Below, piece after piece: positions 1-6,724 of a DNA stretch of 7,122 nucleotides. Within the stretch, counting starts at the first letter, position 1. Every line of letters starts with the position of its first letter. The notes under the pieces are model-generated. The model made no database searches. It was given only the letters and a program-made list of their open reading frames with translations, and was not told where the DNA came from. The position numbers and the translations under genes are program-made. The stretch covers positions 1 to 7,122 of the forward strand of contig JABIQT010001165.1 in assembly GCA_018667995.1 (NCBI GenBank), in the 5' to 3' direction. Source of the stretch: Candidatus Latescibacterota bacterium (GTDB taxonomy: Bacteria; JAAXHH01; JABIQT01).

Positions 1-752
1 CCCGCCCCAAGCCTACTGTTGAACATGACGCATCCACGGTAGTTTTCTACCCCGATACCTTCGTCAACTACAACGAGCCTGCTCTTGGGATAGCCACCGT
101 CGAAGTATTGGAGAAGGCGGGTTACAGAGTTATACTAGCTGAACCGCGACGGTGCTGTGGCAGACCGTTTATCTCCAAGGGGATGCTGAAAGAAGCGCGC
201 GCCGCAGCCGCGTTCAACATTGAACACCTCTCTGTCTATGCGGAGAGAGGGTGGCCTATTGTAGGCTGCGAACCCAGCTGTTTACTCTCATTCCGGGACG
301 ACTATCTGGAATTGGTGGACGACAAACGGGCACAGAAAGTGGCAGAGCACGTATTTCTTATTGACGAATTTCTCGTACGCGAGAACGAGGCCGGTCGCCT
401 CAATCTTGATTTCAAGGATATCCGTCAGAAAATTGAGGTCCACGGGCATTGTCATCAGAAAGCACTCATGGGTACGGGCCCCACGGTAGCCGCATTGAAT
501 ATGGTACCCGGATATGACGCTGAGGCCCTGAACACGGGCTGTTGTGGCATGGCTGGTAGCTTCGGATACGAAAGGGAGCACTACGATCTCTCCCTCAAGA
601 TCGGCGGTGACCGGCTCTTTCCGGCCATCAATGGACTTGATGAACATACGGTTTGTGCGGCACCGGGCACCTCATGCCGGCACCAAATATCAGATGGTAC
701 GGGACATAGCGCAAAACATCCGATTGAGTATATTCGCGACGCCATGGAGTAA
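1..752 (+). CDS. FAD-linked oxidoreductase / Fe-S oxidoreductase, C-terminal part (5' end outside window)
   Basis: The reading frame is open from base 3 with no stop, so the gene begins upstream; the TTG at 108 is internal, because conserved family sequence (FYPDTFVNYNEPALG) lies before it. About 249 residues are visible. They form the cysteine-rich (CCG) domain of the GlpC/LutA/glycolate-oxidase Fe-S family: CCGRP (Cys codons 153-158), CEPSC (267-281), HGHCHQKAL (Cys 450-452), GCCGMAGSFGYE (540-545) and a final TSCRHQ (675-677). In this family the CCG cysteines bind an iron-sulfur cofactor that passes electrons from a flavin dehydrogenase. The ending SCRHQ...HP is typical of long single-chain fusions of an FAD-binding oxidase, ferredoxin and CCG domains (YdiJ-like 2-hydroxyacid dehydrogenases), so I expect a protein near 1000 residues, but the FAD part cannot be seen. 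A stand-alone Fe-S subunit is the alternative. It is probably the upstream member of the operon with the DUF1028 gene. Confidence 0.88.
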   Translation, partial: RPKPTVEHDASTVVFYPDTFVNYNEPALGIATVEVLEKAGYRVILAEPRRCCGRPFISKGMLKEARAAAAFNIEHLSVYAERGWPIVGCEPSCLLSFRDDYLELVDDKRAQKVAEHVFLIDEFLVRENEAGRLNLDFKDIRQKIEVHGHCHQKALMGTGPTVAALNMVPGYDAEALNTGCCGMAGSFGYEREHYDLSLKIGGDRLFPAINGLDEHTVCAAPGTSCRHQISDGTGHSAKHPIEYIRDAME

Positions 753-775
753 ACACCCCATTGAAAGCTCCTCCA

Positions 776-1639
776 ATGCCCTCTACATTCTCCATTGTAG
801 CCTATGACGATAACACCGGTGACCTCGGAATAGCCGTACAGTCCAAGTTCCTGGCTGTTGGTGCCCTCGTACCGTGGGCTGTCGCTGGTGTCGGCGCTAT
901 TGCCACACAGGCGCATGCAAATGTCGCATACGGTCCGGACGGGTTGAGCATGCTGGAGGAAGAAGTTGACGTGATCAGTGTGCTTGAGGAGCTCCTGGAA
1001 AACGACGAAGGCCGAGATATACGACAAGTTGGTATCGTGGATGCCGAGGGTAATGCGGCGGCATTTACGGGCGAATCATGCATTGACTGGGCAGGGCATA
1101 TGACGGGTACAAACTACACGTGCCAGGGCAATGTCCTTGTAGGGGAAGAGGTAGTCGAAGCAATGGCAGCGGCTTTTGAGACCACGGACGATGACTTGGC
1201 CGACCGGCTCCTGGCATCGCTGGATGCCGGCCAGGCCGCCGGCGGAGATAAGCGAGGCCAGCAGTCGTCCGCCCTGGTCGTGGTACGGGAGGGCGGAGGT
1301 TACGCCGGTATCTCAGACCGACTCGTTGATCTCCGTGTCGATGACCACCGCCAGCCGATTGAGGAGTTGAGGCGTCTCCTGGAACTACACAAACTCCACT
1401 TTGGAGTCACGGAACCTGCTTCTCTCTTGAAAATTGATCCTCCAATGGCCCGACAACTTCAGGACATCCTACAGCGTCTTGGATACTATGACGGACCGCT
1501 CACCGGCAACTATGACTCGGCAACGCGCCTCGCTCTTGAGAGCTGGCACACGGTGGAAAATCTTGAGGACCGCCTGTGGCAGGACGCTTTCATCGACCCT
1601 CAGGTGCTGACATACATGAGAAAGAAGCTGGGTGACTAG
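776..1639 (+). CDS. DUF1028 family Ntn-hydrolase-like protein with C-terminal peptidoglycan-binding-like domain
   Basis: Residues 1-210 match the DUF1028 family: an opening TFSIVAYD, then GDLGIAVQSKFLAVGALVPW, GVGAIATQAHAN, YGPDGL, GHMTGTNYTCQGNVL and GGDKRGQQSSALVV, ending in RLVDLRVDDH. DUF1028 proteins have an Ntn-hydrolase-like fold, but no reaction is firmly assigned. The conserved Thr4 just after the start could be an N-terminal nucleophile after processing (inference). Residues 222-287 (ARQLQDILQRLGYYDGPLTG...) resemble the putative peptidoglycan-binding domain often attached to DUF1028. No signal peptide is visible, so export is not supported. The ATG at 776 fits the family N-terminus. 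An in-frame TTG at 761 has a GGAG at 747-750 and would add five residues, so the start is uncertain. The gene lies just after the Fe-S oxidoreductase stop and 47 bases before the MFS gene, which suggests co-transcription. Confidence 0.88.
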   Translation: MPSTFSIVAYDDNTGDLGIAVQSKFLAVGALVPWAVAGVGAIATQAHANVAYGPDGLSMLEEEVDVISVLEELLENDEGRDIRQVGIVDAEGNAAAFTGESCIDWAGHMTGTNYTCQGNVLVGEEVVEAMAAAFETTDDDLADRLLASLDAGQAAGGDKRGQQSSALVVVREGGGYAGISDRLVDLRVDDHRQPIEELRRLLELHKLHFGVTEPASLLKIDPPMARQLQDILQRLGYYDGPLTGNYDSATRLALESWHTVENLEDRLWQDAFIDPQVLTYMRKKLGD

Positions 1640-1686
1640 CTGGCCGCGGTGATCATCAGGACGCTCCCGGCGTATCCCAAACATTC

Positions 1687-2910
1687 ATGATTCAGAAATT
1701 CAAGCTGTTCCTCTTGACCTTCGTACATTTTTTAACGGACTGCTATTCCAGTCTGCTCTCTCCCCTATTACCCGTACTGATCATCAAACTCGACCTGTCT
1801 CTCACCATGGCTGGGGCCCTAGGCGCAGTAGCACTACTGACGTCCTCGCTGTTCCAACCCATGATGGGCATTCTAGGCGACCGCATGAAGAAGCGGTATT
1901 TCATCATCGTCGGCCCACTCTTCGCAGCCATTTTCATGTCCTCCGTAGGTCTGGCTCCAAATTTCAACATCCTGGTCGTTCTGGTGTTGCTGGGCGGGTT
2001 TGGAACTGCGAGTTTTCACCCCCAAAGCGTATCAATGGCCGGAGACGTAAGCGGAAAGCGACGGGGGCTGGGCGTTTCTCTGTTCATTGGTGGTGGCACG
2101 CTTGGGTTGGCCGTCAGCCCTCTTGTAAGCACGTGGTACGTCGACCGATTTGGTATAGAGAGCCTCATCTGGCTGGCCGTCCCAACTGTTTTTGCCGTTA
2201 TTCTAATGGCACGAAGTCTCCCCATCACCAACCCATCTCCGCGAATCGTAACCGTCGCTCAACTGTTTGAGCAGTTCAGACCTCACCTCAGTGCCATGAT
2301 CATCTTGACGGTTGTGGTCATCATTCGGACGCTGGCAGGGATTGGATTCACCATGTTTCTACCGGTCCTGATGGCAGAGAGAGGATACTCATTGCTCTCT
2401 GGCGGCGCCATACTGACCATGTTTAGCTCGGCTGGAGTCCTAGGCGGGCTGTTGGGCGGTGTGATTTCTGATCGAATCGGCCGTGCACGCGTCATCTGGA
2501 TCACGGTTCTGCTGACGACTCCCTTTCTCTACGGATTTCTTCATACAGAGGGCTGGCTCATGTATTGCATGCTCTTCGCTGGAGGATTCATGGTTCTCGC
2601 CTCCAACTCAGTTGCCATTGCAATGGCCCAGGAGCTGTTCCCAGAGAACGCGGGAACGGCATCCAGCTTTCCCATGGGGTTCAGCTGGGGAGTAGCGGGT
2701 GGGATGATGGTGCTCGTAGGTAATTCGGCCGACCGGATCGGCGTGGAAAGTACGTTGGAGATTCTGGCATTTGTACCTATACTTGGAGCATTGCTGGCGC
2801 TGAAACTACCGAAGGACCACCGGAGACTTGTCTCCGCTTCAGTTGGTCAACCAGAATCACCCGAGCTGATAGGAAACGCAGGCGATTCAGAAGCAGCGAG
2901 TAAATCTTAG
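1687..2910 (+). CDS. MFS transporter, fosmidomycin-resistance (Fsr)-like
   Basis: This 407-residue protein has about 12 hydrophobic segments, the normal MFS length and topology. Features typical of the Fsr branch are the N-terminal His14/Asp18 in HFLTD followed by LLSPLLPVL, motif A at 61-70 (GILGDRMKKR), FHPQ at 110-113, and KRRGLGVSLFIGGGTLGLA in the fifth segment. A second motif-A-like sequence, GVISDRIGRAR, opens the C-terminal half near 259-269. The last 30 or so residues form a polar cytoplasmic tail. Fsr relatives are proton-driven exporters of small molecules. The substrate here is unknown, and resistance to fosmidomycin should not be assumed. Its position after the oxidoreductase and DUF1028 genes suggests transport of a metabolite linked to them (inference). 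No clear Shine-Dalgarno precedes the ATG at 1687, so translation may depend on coupling within the operon. Confidence 0.9.
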   Translation: MIQKFKLFLLTFVHFLTDCYSSLLSPLLPVLIIKLDLSLTMAGALGAVALLTSSLFQPMMGILGDRMKKRYFIIVGPLFAAIFMSSVGLAPNFNILVVLVLLGGFGTASFHPQSVSMAGDVSGKRRGLGVSLFIGGGTLGLAVSPLVSTWYVDRFGIESLIWLAVPTVFAVILMARSLPITNPSPRIVTVAQLFEQFRPHLSAMIILTVVVIIRTLAGIGFTMFLPVLMAERGYSLLSGGAILTMFSSAGVLGGLLGGVISDRIGRARVIWITVLLTTPFLYGFLHTEGWLMYCMLFAGGFMVLASNSVAIAMAQELFPENAGTASSFPMGFSWGVAGGMMVLVGNSADRIGVESTLEILAFVPILGALLALKLPKDHRRLVSASVGQPESPELIGNAGDSEAASKS

Positions 2911-2956
2911 ACGATCTGACCGTCTCACTATTATTGTCAATCATGAGGTTTAAAAA

Positions 2957-3316
2957 ATGGCAGACACCGTAGTTGATCTCCAGAACCTGGCCGACCTTGA
3001 TCAGGCGGTAGCGTTGTCCGCTGATCGCCCGGTGTTCATTTACAAGCACAGCACGGCCTGTCCCATTTGTGCCCGAACCTACCGCCTGATTCATGAGGTG
3101 GCCGAGAAGGGAAACTTGGACCATGCCCCATTCTTCGCAGAGGTATTTGTCATAGAAAAGCGAGAGGTCTCAGATGCGATTGAAGAAAGATTTGGCGTGT
3201 CGCATCAGTCACCACAACTCCTGTTGCTCAGAAACGCTTCGTCAGTATGGGATTCTTCTCATTTTGAAATCACGGAAGCAGCAATTTCCCAGGTACTGGA
3301 GGACCAGAAAGTGTAA
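2957..3316 (+). CDS. ytxJ: YtxJ-like bacilliredoxin / DUF2847 thioredoxin-fold protein
   Basis: This 119-residue protein matches the YtxJ (BrxC, DUF2847) family in length and order: an N-terminal helix (LDQAVALSADRP), strand VFIYKHST, active site CPIC (Cys35-Cys38), the ERFGV segment, the cis-proline loop HQSPQ (Pro86), strand LLLLRN and the tail WDSSHFEIT. In Bacillus, YtxJ acts in the cytoplasm as a bacilliredoxin, removing bacillithiol from oxidised protein thiols or taking part in that redox relay, and its active site reads CPIS. Here the second position is cysteine, giving a thioredoxin-like CxxC. The start is well supported: GAGG at 2945-2948 lies 8 bases before the ATG. The gene follows the MFS gene by 46 bases and is probably last in the operon, because the next gene is convergent. 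The family call is firm; the physiological thiol is inferred. Confidence 0.88.
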   Translation: MADTVVDLQNLADLDQAVALSADRPVFIYKHSTACPICARTYRLIHEVAEKGNLDHAPFFAEVFVIEKREVSDAIEERFGVSHQSPQLLLLRNASSVWDSSHFEITEAAISQVLEDQKV

Positions 3317-3330
3317 GATCGGCGGCCTTC

Positions 3331-4707
3331 CTACAGCAACGATTCGCCAGGCAATACACTCCGTTGCCCACTCCGCTTGACAGGCGCTTGGACGATAGTC
3401 GGTTCAGATTCACCCGCCTCTCGCATTCTATTCACTAACCTACGCCGCATCGTCTCGGATACGTCCTTGTGTGATTCCTCGCCAGCAAGATTGTTTAGTT
3501 CGTACGGATCTGCCTCAAGATCGTAGAGATATTGCTCTACATAGGACGTTGCCCCCGAATCCTGACTAGCTCTGCCATCGGGCGCATCGACGCCATATTT
3601 CCAACGCTGTGTCCGGACCGCCCGACCTACCTGCGATTCACTGATTTGAATGAATGCTTCTTCAGGCCATTCAGTAGCATTGCGACTTACTAATGGTAAT
3701 ATGGTTCTGCCTTGCATCTCTGGAGGAGCCGGTAAGCCCGCTGAGTCCAGCAATGTAGGCGGAAAATCGATCAAGCTCGTCATCTCTCGGATCTGACCAC
3801 CACTGTTGAAACCAGGTCCCTGTATAGCCGTCGGAATACGCACAGAGCTTTCATGGCATGAACGTTTGTATTCGCTGTTGCGCGTCTTGAAATGGCAGCC
3901 GTGGTCCGACGTTTGCATCAAGACGGTGTTTTCATTCAACCCAAGGTTTTTCAAGGCATCCTGGACTCGTCCAAGTGCCTCATCGAGCCGTTTCACCATG
4001 CCATAGTATCCTCCAAGATGTTGATGGGCTGAGCCTTCCAGCTTCAACAAGTCAGGCGGAACCCAGCGGCTCTGATAGCGCTCCCGGTACCCATCTGGAG
4101 CAGGAAAGTCATCGAGGCGATTCTGATGATGGGGTTCAATATAGGAGATGAAGAGAAAGAACGGATCGTTACCATGATGACTGTCCATGTATCGAATCGC
4201 TGCGTCGGTGACGGCATCGACTCGGTAGCCCGGTAGTGACACGGGGTTATCGTCATTGTCATAGAGTGTAGTCTGGTATGCCTCGGACGTGAATTCGAGT
4301 ACGTTTGAGGCCAGCCAATAGTCGTAACCGGCTCGGTGTGATGCCGGAACCGGGCCGAATTCCCGCTCCTTGCCCTCATCGGGCACGTGTAGGTGCCACT
4401 TGCCGATATACCCCGTCTGGTAGCCCCCATCGCGGAAGCAGCCTCCAAGAGTGGGCACATCCGTTGGTAGTGCGATGCCGTTCTTGAAGCAACCTGTCGA
4501 CGTCGCATACTGTCCTGTCTGGAAACATGAACGAGCTGGACCGCACACTGGTTGGCACGTTACTGCATTGTAGAGGTGGGTTCCGCTCTGGGCCATTCTG
4601 TCAAAATTTGGGGTTAGCCCGAGAGGATTGCCATGGACACCTGTAGTATCCCACCTCTGTTGATCTGTGAAGAAGACAACAACGTTTGGACGGTCGACCT
4701 TGGGCAT
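3331..4707 (-). CDS. Sulfatase, formylglycine-dependent (Cys-type), arylsulfatase A family
   Basis: The product of 458 residues has the full sulfatase layout. The N-terminal metal site is FFTDQQR (Asp15, Gln16). The active-site signature is VCGPARSCFQTG, with Cys55 as the residue converted to formylglycine (codon 4543-4545) and Arg59. GKWHLH follows (Lys103, His105), then the IEPHHQN segment near 191-196 and the second metal site TSDHG (Asp268, His269). The C-terminal LYDLEADPYELNNLA motif is typical of COG3119 sulfatases. The enzyme hydrolyses a sulfate (rarely phosphonate) ester; the substrate cannot be named. Maturation needs a formylglycine-generating enzyme, which is not in the window. 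The ATG at 4707 is chosen because AGGAG at 4713-4717 sits 5 bases upstream; a GTG at 4740 would add 11 residues but has no ribosome binding site. No signal peptide is visible. It has its own promoter and converges with the ytxJ-like gene. Confidence 0.93.
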   Translation of the reverse strand: MPKVDRPNVVVFFTDQQRWDTTGVHGNPLGLTPNFDRMAQSGTHLYNAVTCQPVCGPARSCFQTGQYATSTGCFKNGIALPTDVPTLGGCFRDGGYQTGYIGKWHLHVPDEGKEREFGPVPASHRAGYDYWLASNVLEFTSEAYQTTLYDNDDNPVSLPGYRVDAVTDAAIRYMDSHHGNDPFFLFISYIEPHHQNRLDDFPAPDGYRERYQSRWVPPDLLKLEGSAHQHLGGYYGMVKRLDEALGRVQDALKNLGLNENTVLMQTSDHGCHFKTRNSEYKRSCHESSVRIPTAIQGPGFNSGGQIREMTSLIDFPPTLLDSAGLPAPPEMQGRTILPLVSRNATEWPEEAFIQISESQVGRAVRTQRWKYGVDAPDGRASQDSGATSYVEQYLYDLEADPYELNNLAGEESHKDVSETMRRRLVNRMREAGESEPTIVQAPVKRSGQRSVLPGESLL

Positions 4708-4712
4708 AATCA

Positions 4713-4717
4713 CTCCT
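4713..4717 (-). promoter_or_regulatory. Shine-Dalgarno site of the sulfatase gene
   Basis: AGGAG on the minus strand with a 5-base spacer to the ATG at 4707. It decides the sulfatase start in favour of 4707 over the upstream GTG at 4740. Confidence 0.8.
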
Positions 4718-4755
4718 GGTGGCATATGGTCCTTGTACACTTAAGGAATCTGTCA

Positions 4756-4783
4756 ATTATATACCGTATATGATCTATCACAA
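4756..4783 (-). promoter_or_regulatory. Sigma-70-like promoter for the sulfatase gene
   Basis: Read on the minus strand, a TTGTGA -35 (4778-4783, 4 of 6 consensus) is followed after 16 bases by a perfect TATAAT -10 (4756-4761). Transcription would start near 4749, giving a leader of about 40 bases. The GTG at 4740 would then be too close to the transcript start to be used efficiently, which agrees with the ATG at 4707. Confidence 0.5.
4759..4771. promoter_or_regulatory. Palindrome ATATACCGTATAT, candidate operator
   Basis: This perfect inverted repeat has 6-base arms (ATATAC/GTATAT) around a single central base. It overlaps the first bases of the sulfatase -10 and fills part of the -35/-10 spacer, where a bound repressor would block transcription. 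The size is like half to full operators of GntR- or LacI-type regulators, but no regulator gene is in the window, so the family is a guess. Confidence 0.35.
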
Positions 4784-4893
4784 GCCATTTGAGGACAGAA
4801 GACACAAGGTCTCCCTGGACGAAGATTGCGCGTATAGAAATTGAGTGATGCCTGACTGCCGTGTCGAACGGCTCAACCTACAAAAGCGGCACC

Positions 4894-4904
4894 TTAACGG
4901 TTAA
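4894..4904. repeat. Inverted repeat TTAACGGTTAA
   Basis: Perfect 5-base arms around one central base. It abuts the 4903-4916 palindrome and lies about 30 bases upstream of the rightward -35, so it could be part of a compound regulator site. Short AT-rich repeats of this size can occur by chance. Confidence 0.3.
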
Positions 4905-4916
4905 TTACCAGTAATT
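4903..4916. promoter_or_regulatory. Palindrome AATTACCAGTAATT, candidate regulator site
   Basis: Perfect 6-base arms around a 2-base centre. ACGG (4897-4900) and CCGT (4918-4921) flank it, so an imperfect longer dyad spans 4897-4921. It ends 18 bases before the -35 of the rightward promoter, a normal place for an activator site. No homology to a known operator is claimed. Confidence 0.35.
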
Positions 4917-4934
4917 TCCGTGAAAGAAAAGTTC

Positions 4935-4963
4935 TTGACAGGACATCCAATACCGAGTAGCAT
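4935..4963 (+). promoter_or_regulatory. Sigma-70-like promoter for the solute-binding protein gene
   Basis: A perfect TTGACA -35 (4935-4940), a 17-base spacer and a TAGCAT -10 (4958-4963, 4 of 6 consensus). Transcription would start near 4970, leaving a 5' leader of about 100 bases before the ATG at 5071. It would also drive the sensor gene downstream. Confidence 0.5.
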
Positions 4964-5061
4964 TTGGCTTAATAGACACTGCCGTATGCAGACCTTCCTT
5001 GTGCCTGAACGTACATTCTCCACGAATGATAATTGCGTAATGACGGCATCATTGACCTGAC

Positions 5062-5065
5062 GAGG
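5062..5065 (+). promoter_or_regulatory. Shine-Dalgarno site of the solute-binding protein gene
   Basis: GAGG lies 5 bases before the ATG at 5071. It overlaps the GTG codon at 5065, so that GTG cannot be the start; the GTG at 5068 is too close to it. The ATG is therefore preferred. Confidence 0.65.
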
Positions 5066-5070
5066 TGGTG

Positions 5071-6711
5071 ATGTACCTGATCACCCGAACATGGACAGCC
5101 CCTCAGAATCGCTATATCGCGATAGCAGCGTTGATGGTTATGCTGTGCTCCCTTCCGGCTAATTCCCAGAATGCCCCACGGAATTTTCGGTCAGGTGGCA
5201 CGCTCACCATAGGCAAGGTTGGTGTCGGAACCCTAGTATTTCATCCCCTTTACCTCAGTCTGGGCGTAGAGAAGGAAATCGCCAACCTGATTTACGGCCA
5301 TGGTCTGCTCCGGCGGGACAGATCGGGCGAGCTCACCGCTGGCTTGGCCCTGATGCCCACGAGGAACCGAGACGGCAAGATCTGGGTATTCCAATTGCGC
5401 CCCGATATCAGCTTTCATGATGGCGAACCGCTAAAGGCTGACGATGTTGTATTTACCTACAATCTCTACAAAGACTCGAGACGGTACGATCCTATTTTCT
5501 ATAGGTATTTTCGAAATATCGAGCGTGTGGAAAAACACGACCCCTGGACCGTGGCATTCGTAATGAAAGAGCCCGTAGCAGCTTTTCCGGAGGCGTTGAC
5601 AACACTACCAATCATTCCGAGATACGAGATGCGTCAACGGGCCTTCGCAGGCGTTTCGTCTACACCAAAGCCTCCACGCCCGATTGGCCTGGGTCCTTAT
5701 ACCTTAGAGTCGAAGCAGAGCCATGATTCCATCACGTTGAGAGCCAATCGAGGATGGCATCACGGTTGGCCCAACCTTGATCGTATCGTCTACAAGTTCT
5801 TTCCCACCTCCGATGAATTGATGGCCGCGTTCGTGCTACATGAAGTTGATATCGTGGAGATGGACCGGACCAGTAGTTTCCGGGACATGAAGCGAGCCCG
5901 CCCTGATGCAAAACTACAGGCAGTGGATCCGATTCACAAGGCATTCGAGGCCATATTCTACAACCACGGTAGACCGCTGTTCGGTGATGCCGATGTAAGA
6001 CGAGCAATGACCCATGCCATAGACCGCGAGCGGATTCTCCAGCAGGTAATCGCCCCGGGATCAGGATCTGTTATGGACGGGCCTGTCGAGACAAAATTCT
6101 GGGCCTACGGCGGCGCAAACCATCTCAAATACGATCCTCAGAAGGCCATCGAGTTGCTCCAAGACTCAGGATGGCAGGATGCCAACGATACGGGCATCTT
6201 GGGAAGGGGCGGCCGAAACTTCAGCTTCGAACTGCTCTTTCCGAAAGGGTCTCTTACATCCGAGAAGTTGGTCCGCGTCATAAAGATGAACCTGAACAAT
6301 ATAGGTGTAGATGTCAGACCCGTTCCGGTCGAACTTAAGGAGCTCGTGCAACGCATGCGTCTCGGCGCATACGACGCTGCACTCTTCTCCCAACCATTTG
6401 AATCAACCCCTGATGATTTCTATGCCGTATTCCACTCCGAAAGTATTGCGCTCGGATTTAATATGCTCCGTTACGAGAATCGTCAGGTGGACCGTAACAT
6501 CAGCTTCCTCTACGGCATCACTGAACCGGCTCGCGCGCTACCAATCTATCAGCAATTGCAGCTACTCCTGAGTCGTGATCAACCCTGCACTTTCCTGTTT
6601 AACTTTGAGCGGGAATATATCGCCTACGATCCTCGCTTTCAAAACATCGGTTTACCGGGCTCCGCGCTCAACTCACCGGCATCCTGGTATATTCTCACTG
6701 ACCCCCGATAG
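5071..6711 (+). CDS. Extracellular solute-binding protein family 5 (DppA/OppA-like)
   Basis: This 546-residue protein has the usual length for family 5 binding proteins of peptide, nickel and oligosaccharide ABC systems. A Sec-type signal peptide is visible: basic Arg14, a hydrophobic core at about 15-28, and a likely cleavage after ANS (residues 30-32). Cys26 is not in a good lipobox, so a free periplasmic protein is more likely than a lipoprotein. The mature part shows the family order: GGTLTIG, NLIYGHGLLRRD, the signature WVFQLRPDISFHDGEPLKADDVVFTYN, then PIGLGPY, VRRAMTHAIDRERIL and the C-terminal domain with NLNNIGVDV. The ligand cannot be predicted. No ABC permease or ATPase gene follows; instead a membrane sensor begins within 14 bases of the stop, suggesting a role in signal sensing (inference). 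The ATG at 5071 is chosen over GTG codons at 5065 and 5068 because of the GAGG spacing. Confidence 0.92.
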   Translation: MYLITRTWTAPQNRYIAIAALMVMLCSLPANSQNAPRNFRSGGTLTIGKVGVGTLVFHPLYLSLGVEKEIANLIYGHGLLRRDRSGELTAGLALMPTRNRDGKIWVFQLRPDISFHDGEPLKADDVVFTYNLYKDSRRYDPIFYRYFRNIERVEKHDPWTVAFVMKEPVAAFPEALTTLPIIPRYEMRQRAFAGVSSTPKPPRPIGLGPYTLESKQSHDSITLRANRGWHHGWPNLDRIVYKFFPTSDELMAAFVLHEVDIVEMDRTSSFRDMKRARPDAKLQAVDPIHKAFEAIFYNHGRPLFGDADVRRAMTHAIDRERILQQVIAPGSGSVMDGPVETKFWAYGGANHLKYDPQKAIELLQDSGWQDANDTGILGRGGRNFSFELLFPKGSLTSEKLVRVIKMNLNNIGVDVRPVPVELKELVQRMRLGAYDAALFSQPFESTPDDFYAVFHSESIALGFNMLRYENRQVDRNISFLYGITEPARALPIYQQLQLLLSRDQPCTFLFNFEREYIAYDPRFQNIGLPGSALNSPASWYILTDPR

Positions 6712-6724
6712 ATGGATGTCTGTG

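Larger units (their letters stand above)
4708..5070. other. Divergent intergenic regulatory region
   Basis: This 363-base stretch separates the divergently read sulfatase and solute-binding protein genes and holds no convincing protein gene. It contains a leftward promoter (4756-4783), a palindrome over its -10 (4759-4771), two adjacent palindromes (4894-4904 and 4903-4916), a rightward promoter (4935-4963) and a small 24-codon ORF (4986-5060). I see no specific structure between about 4785 and 4890. The region looks like a shared control region, but the two genes need not be co-regulated. Confidence 0.7.

Noticed and set aside
108-110. TTG at 108 as the start of the first gene
   Set aside because: The frame continues open to the left edge, and the residues before 108 are conserved family sequence, so this is an internal leucine codon.
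544-807. 87-codon plus-strand frame overlapping the ends of the first two genes
   Set aside because: It overlaps both real genes in another frame and its product resembles no family.
581-1027. 148-codon minus-strand frame
   Set aside because: It lies opposite the Fe-S oxidoreductase and DUF1028 genes, which have clear family matches; its own product looks like no family and has shadow-like composition.
2909-2925. AGACG/CGTCT hairpin after the MFS gene as a terminator
   Set aside because: The stem is only 5 bases with a 7-base loop and no T tract follows. The next gene is 46 bases on in the same direction, so it is more likely incidental.
4044-4508. 154-codon minus-strand frame inside the sulfatase
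   Set aside because: It is in another frame of the sulfatase, rich in Arg, Ser and Thr, with no recognisable motif; the sulfatase motifs are all in the other frame.
4738-4740. GTG at 4740 as the sulfatase start
   Set aside because: It has no ribosome binding site and would lie about 10 bases from the predicted transcript start, whereas the ATG at 4707 has AGGAG at ideal spacing.
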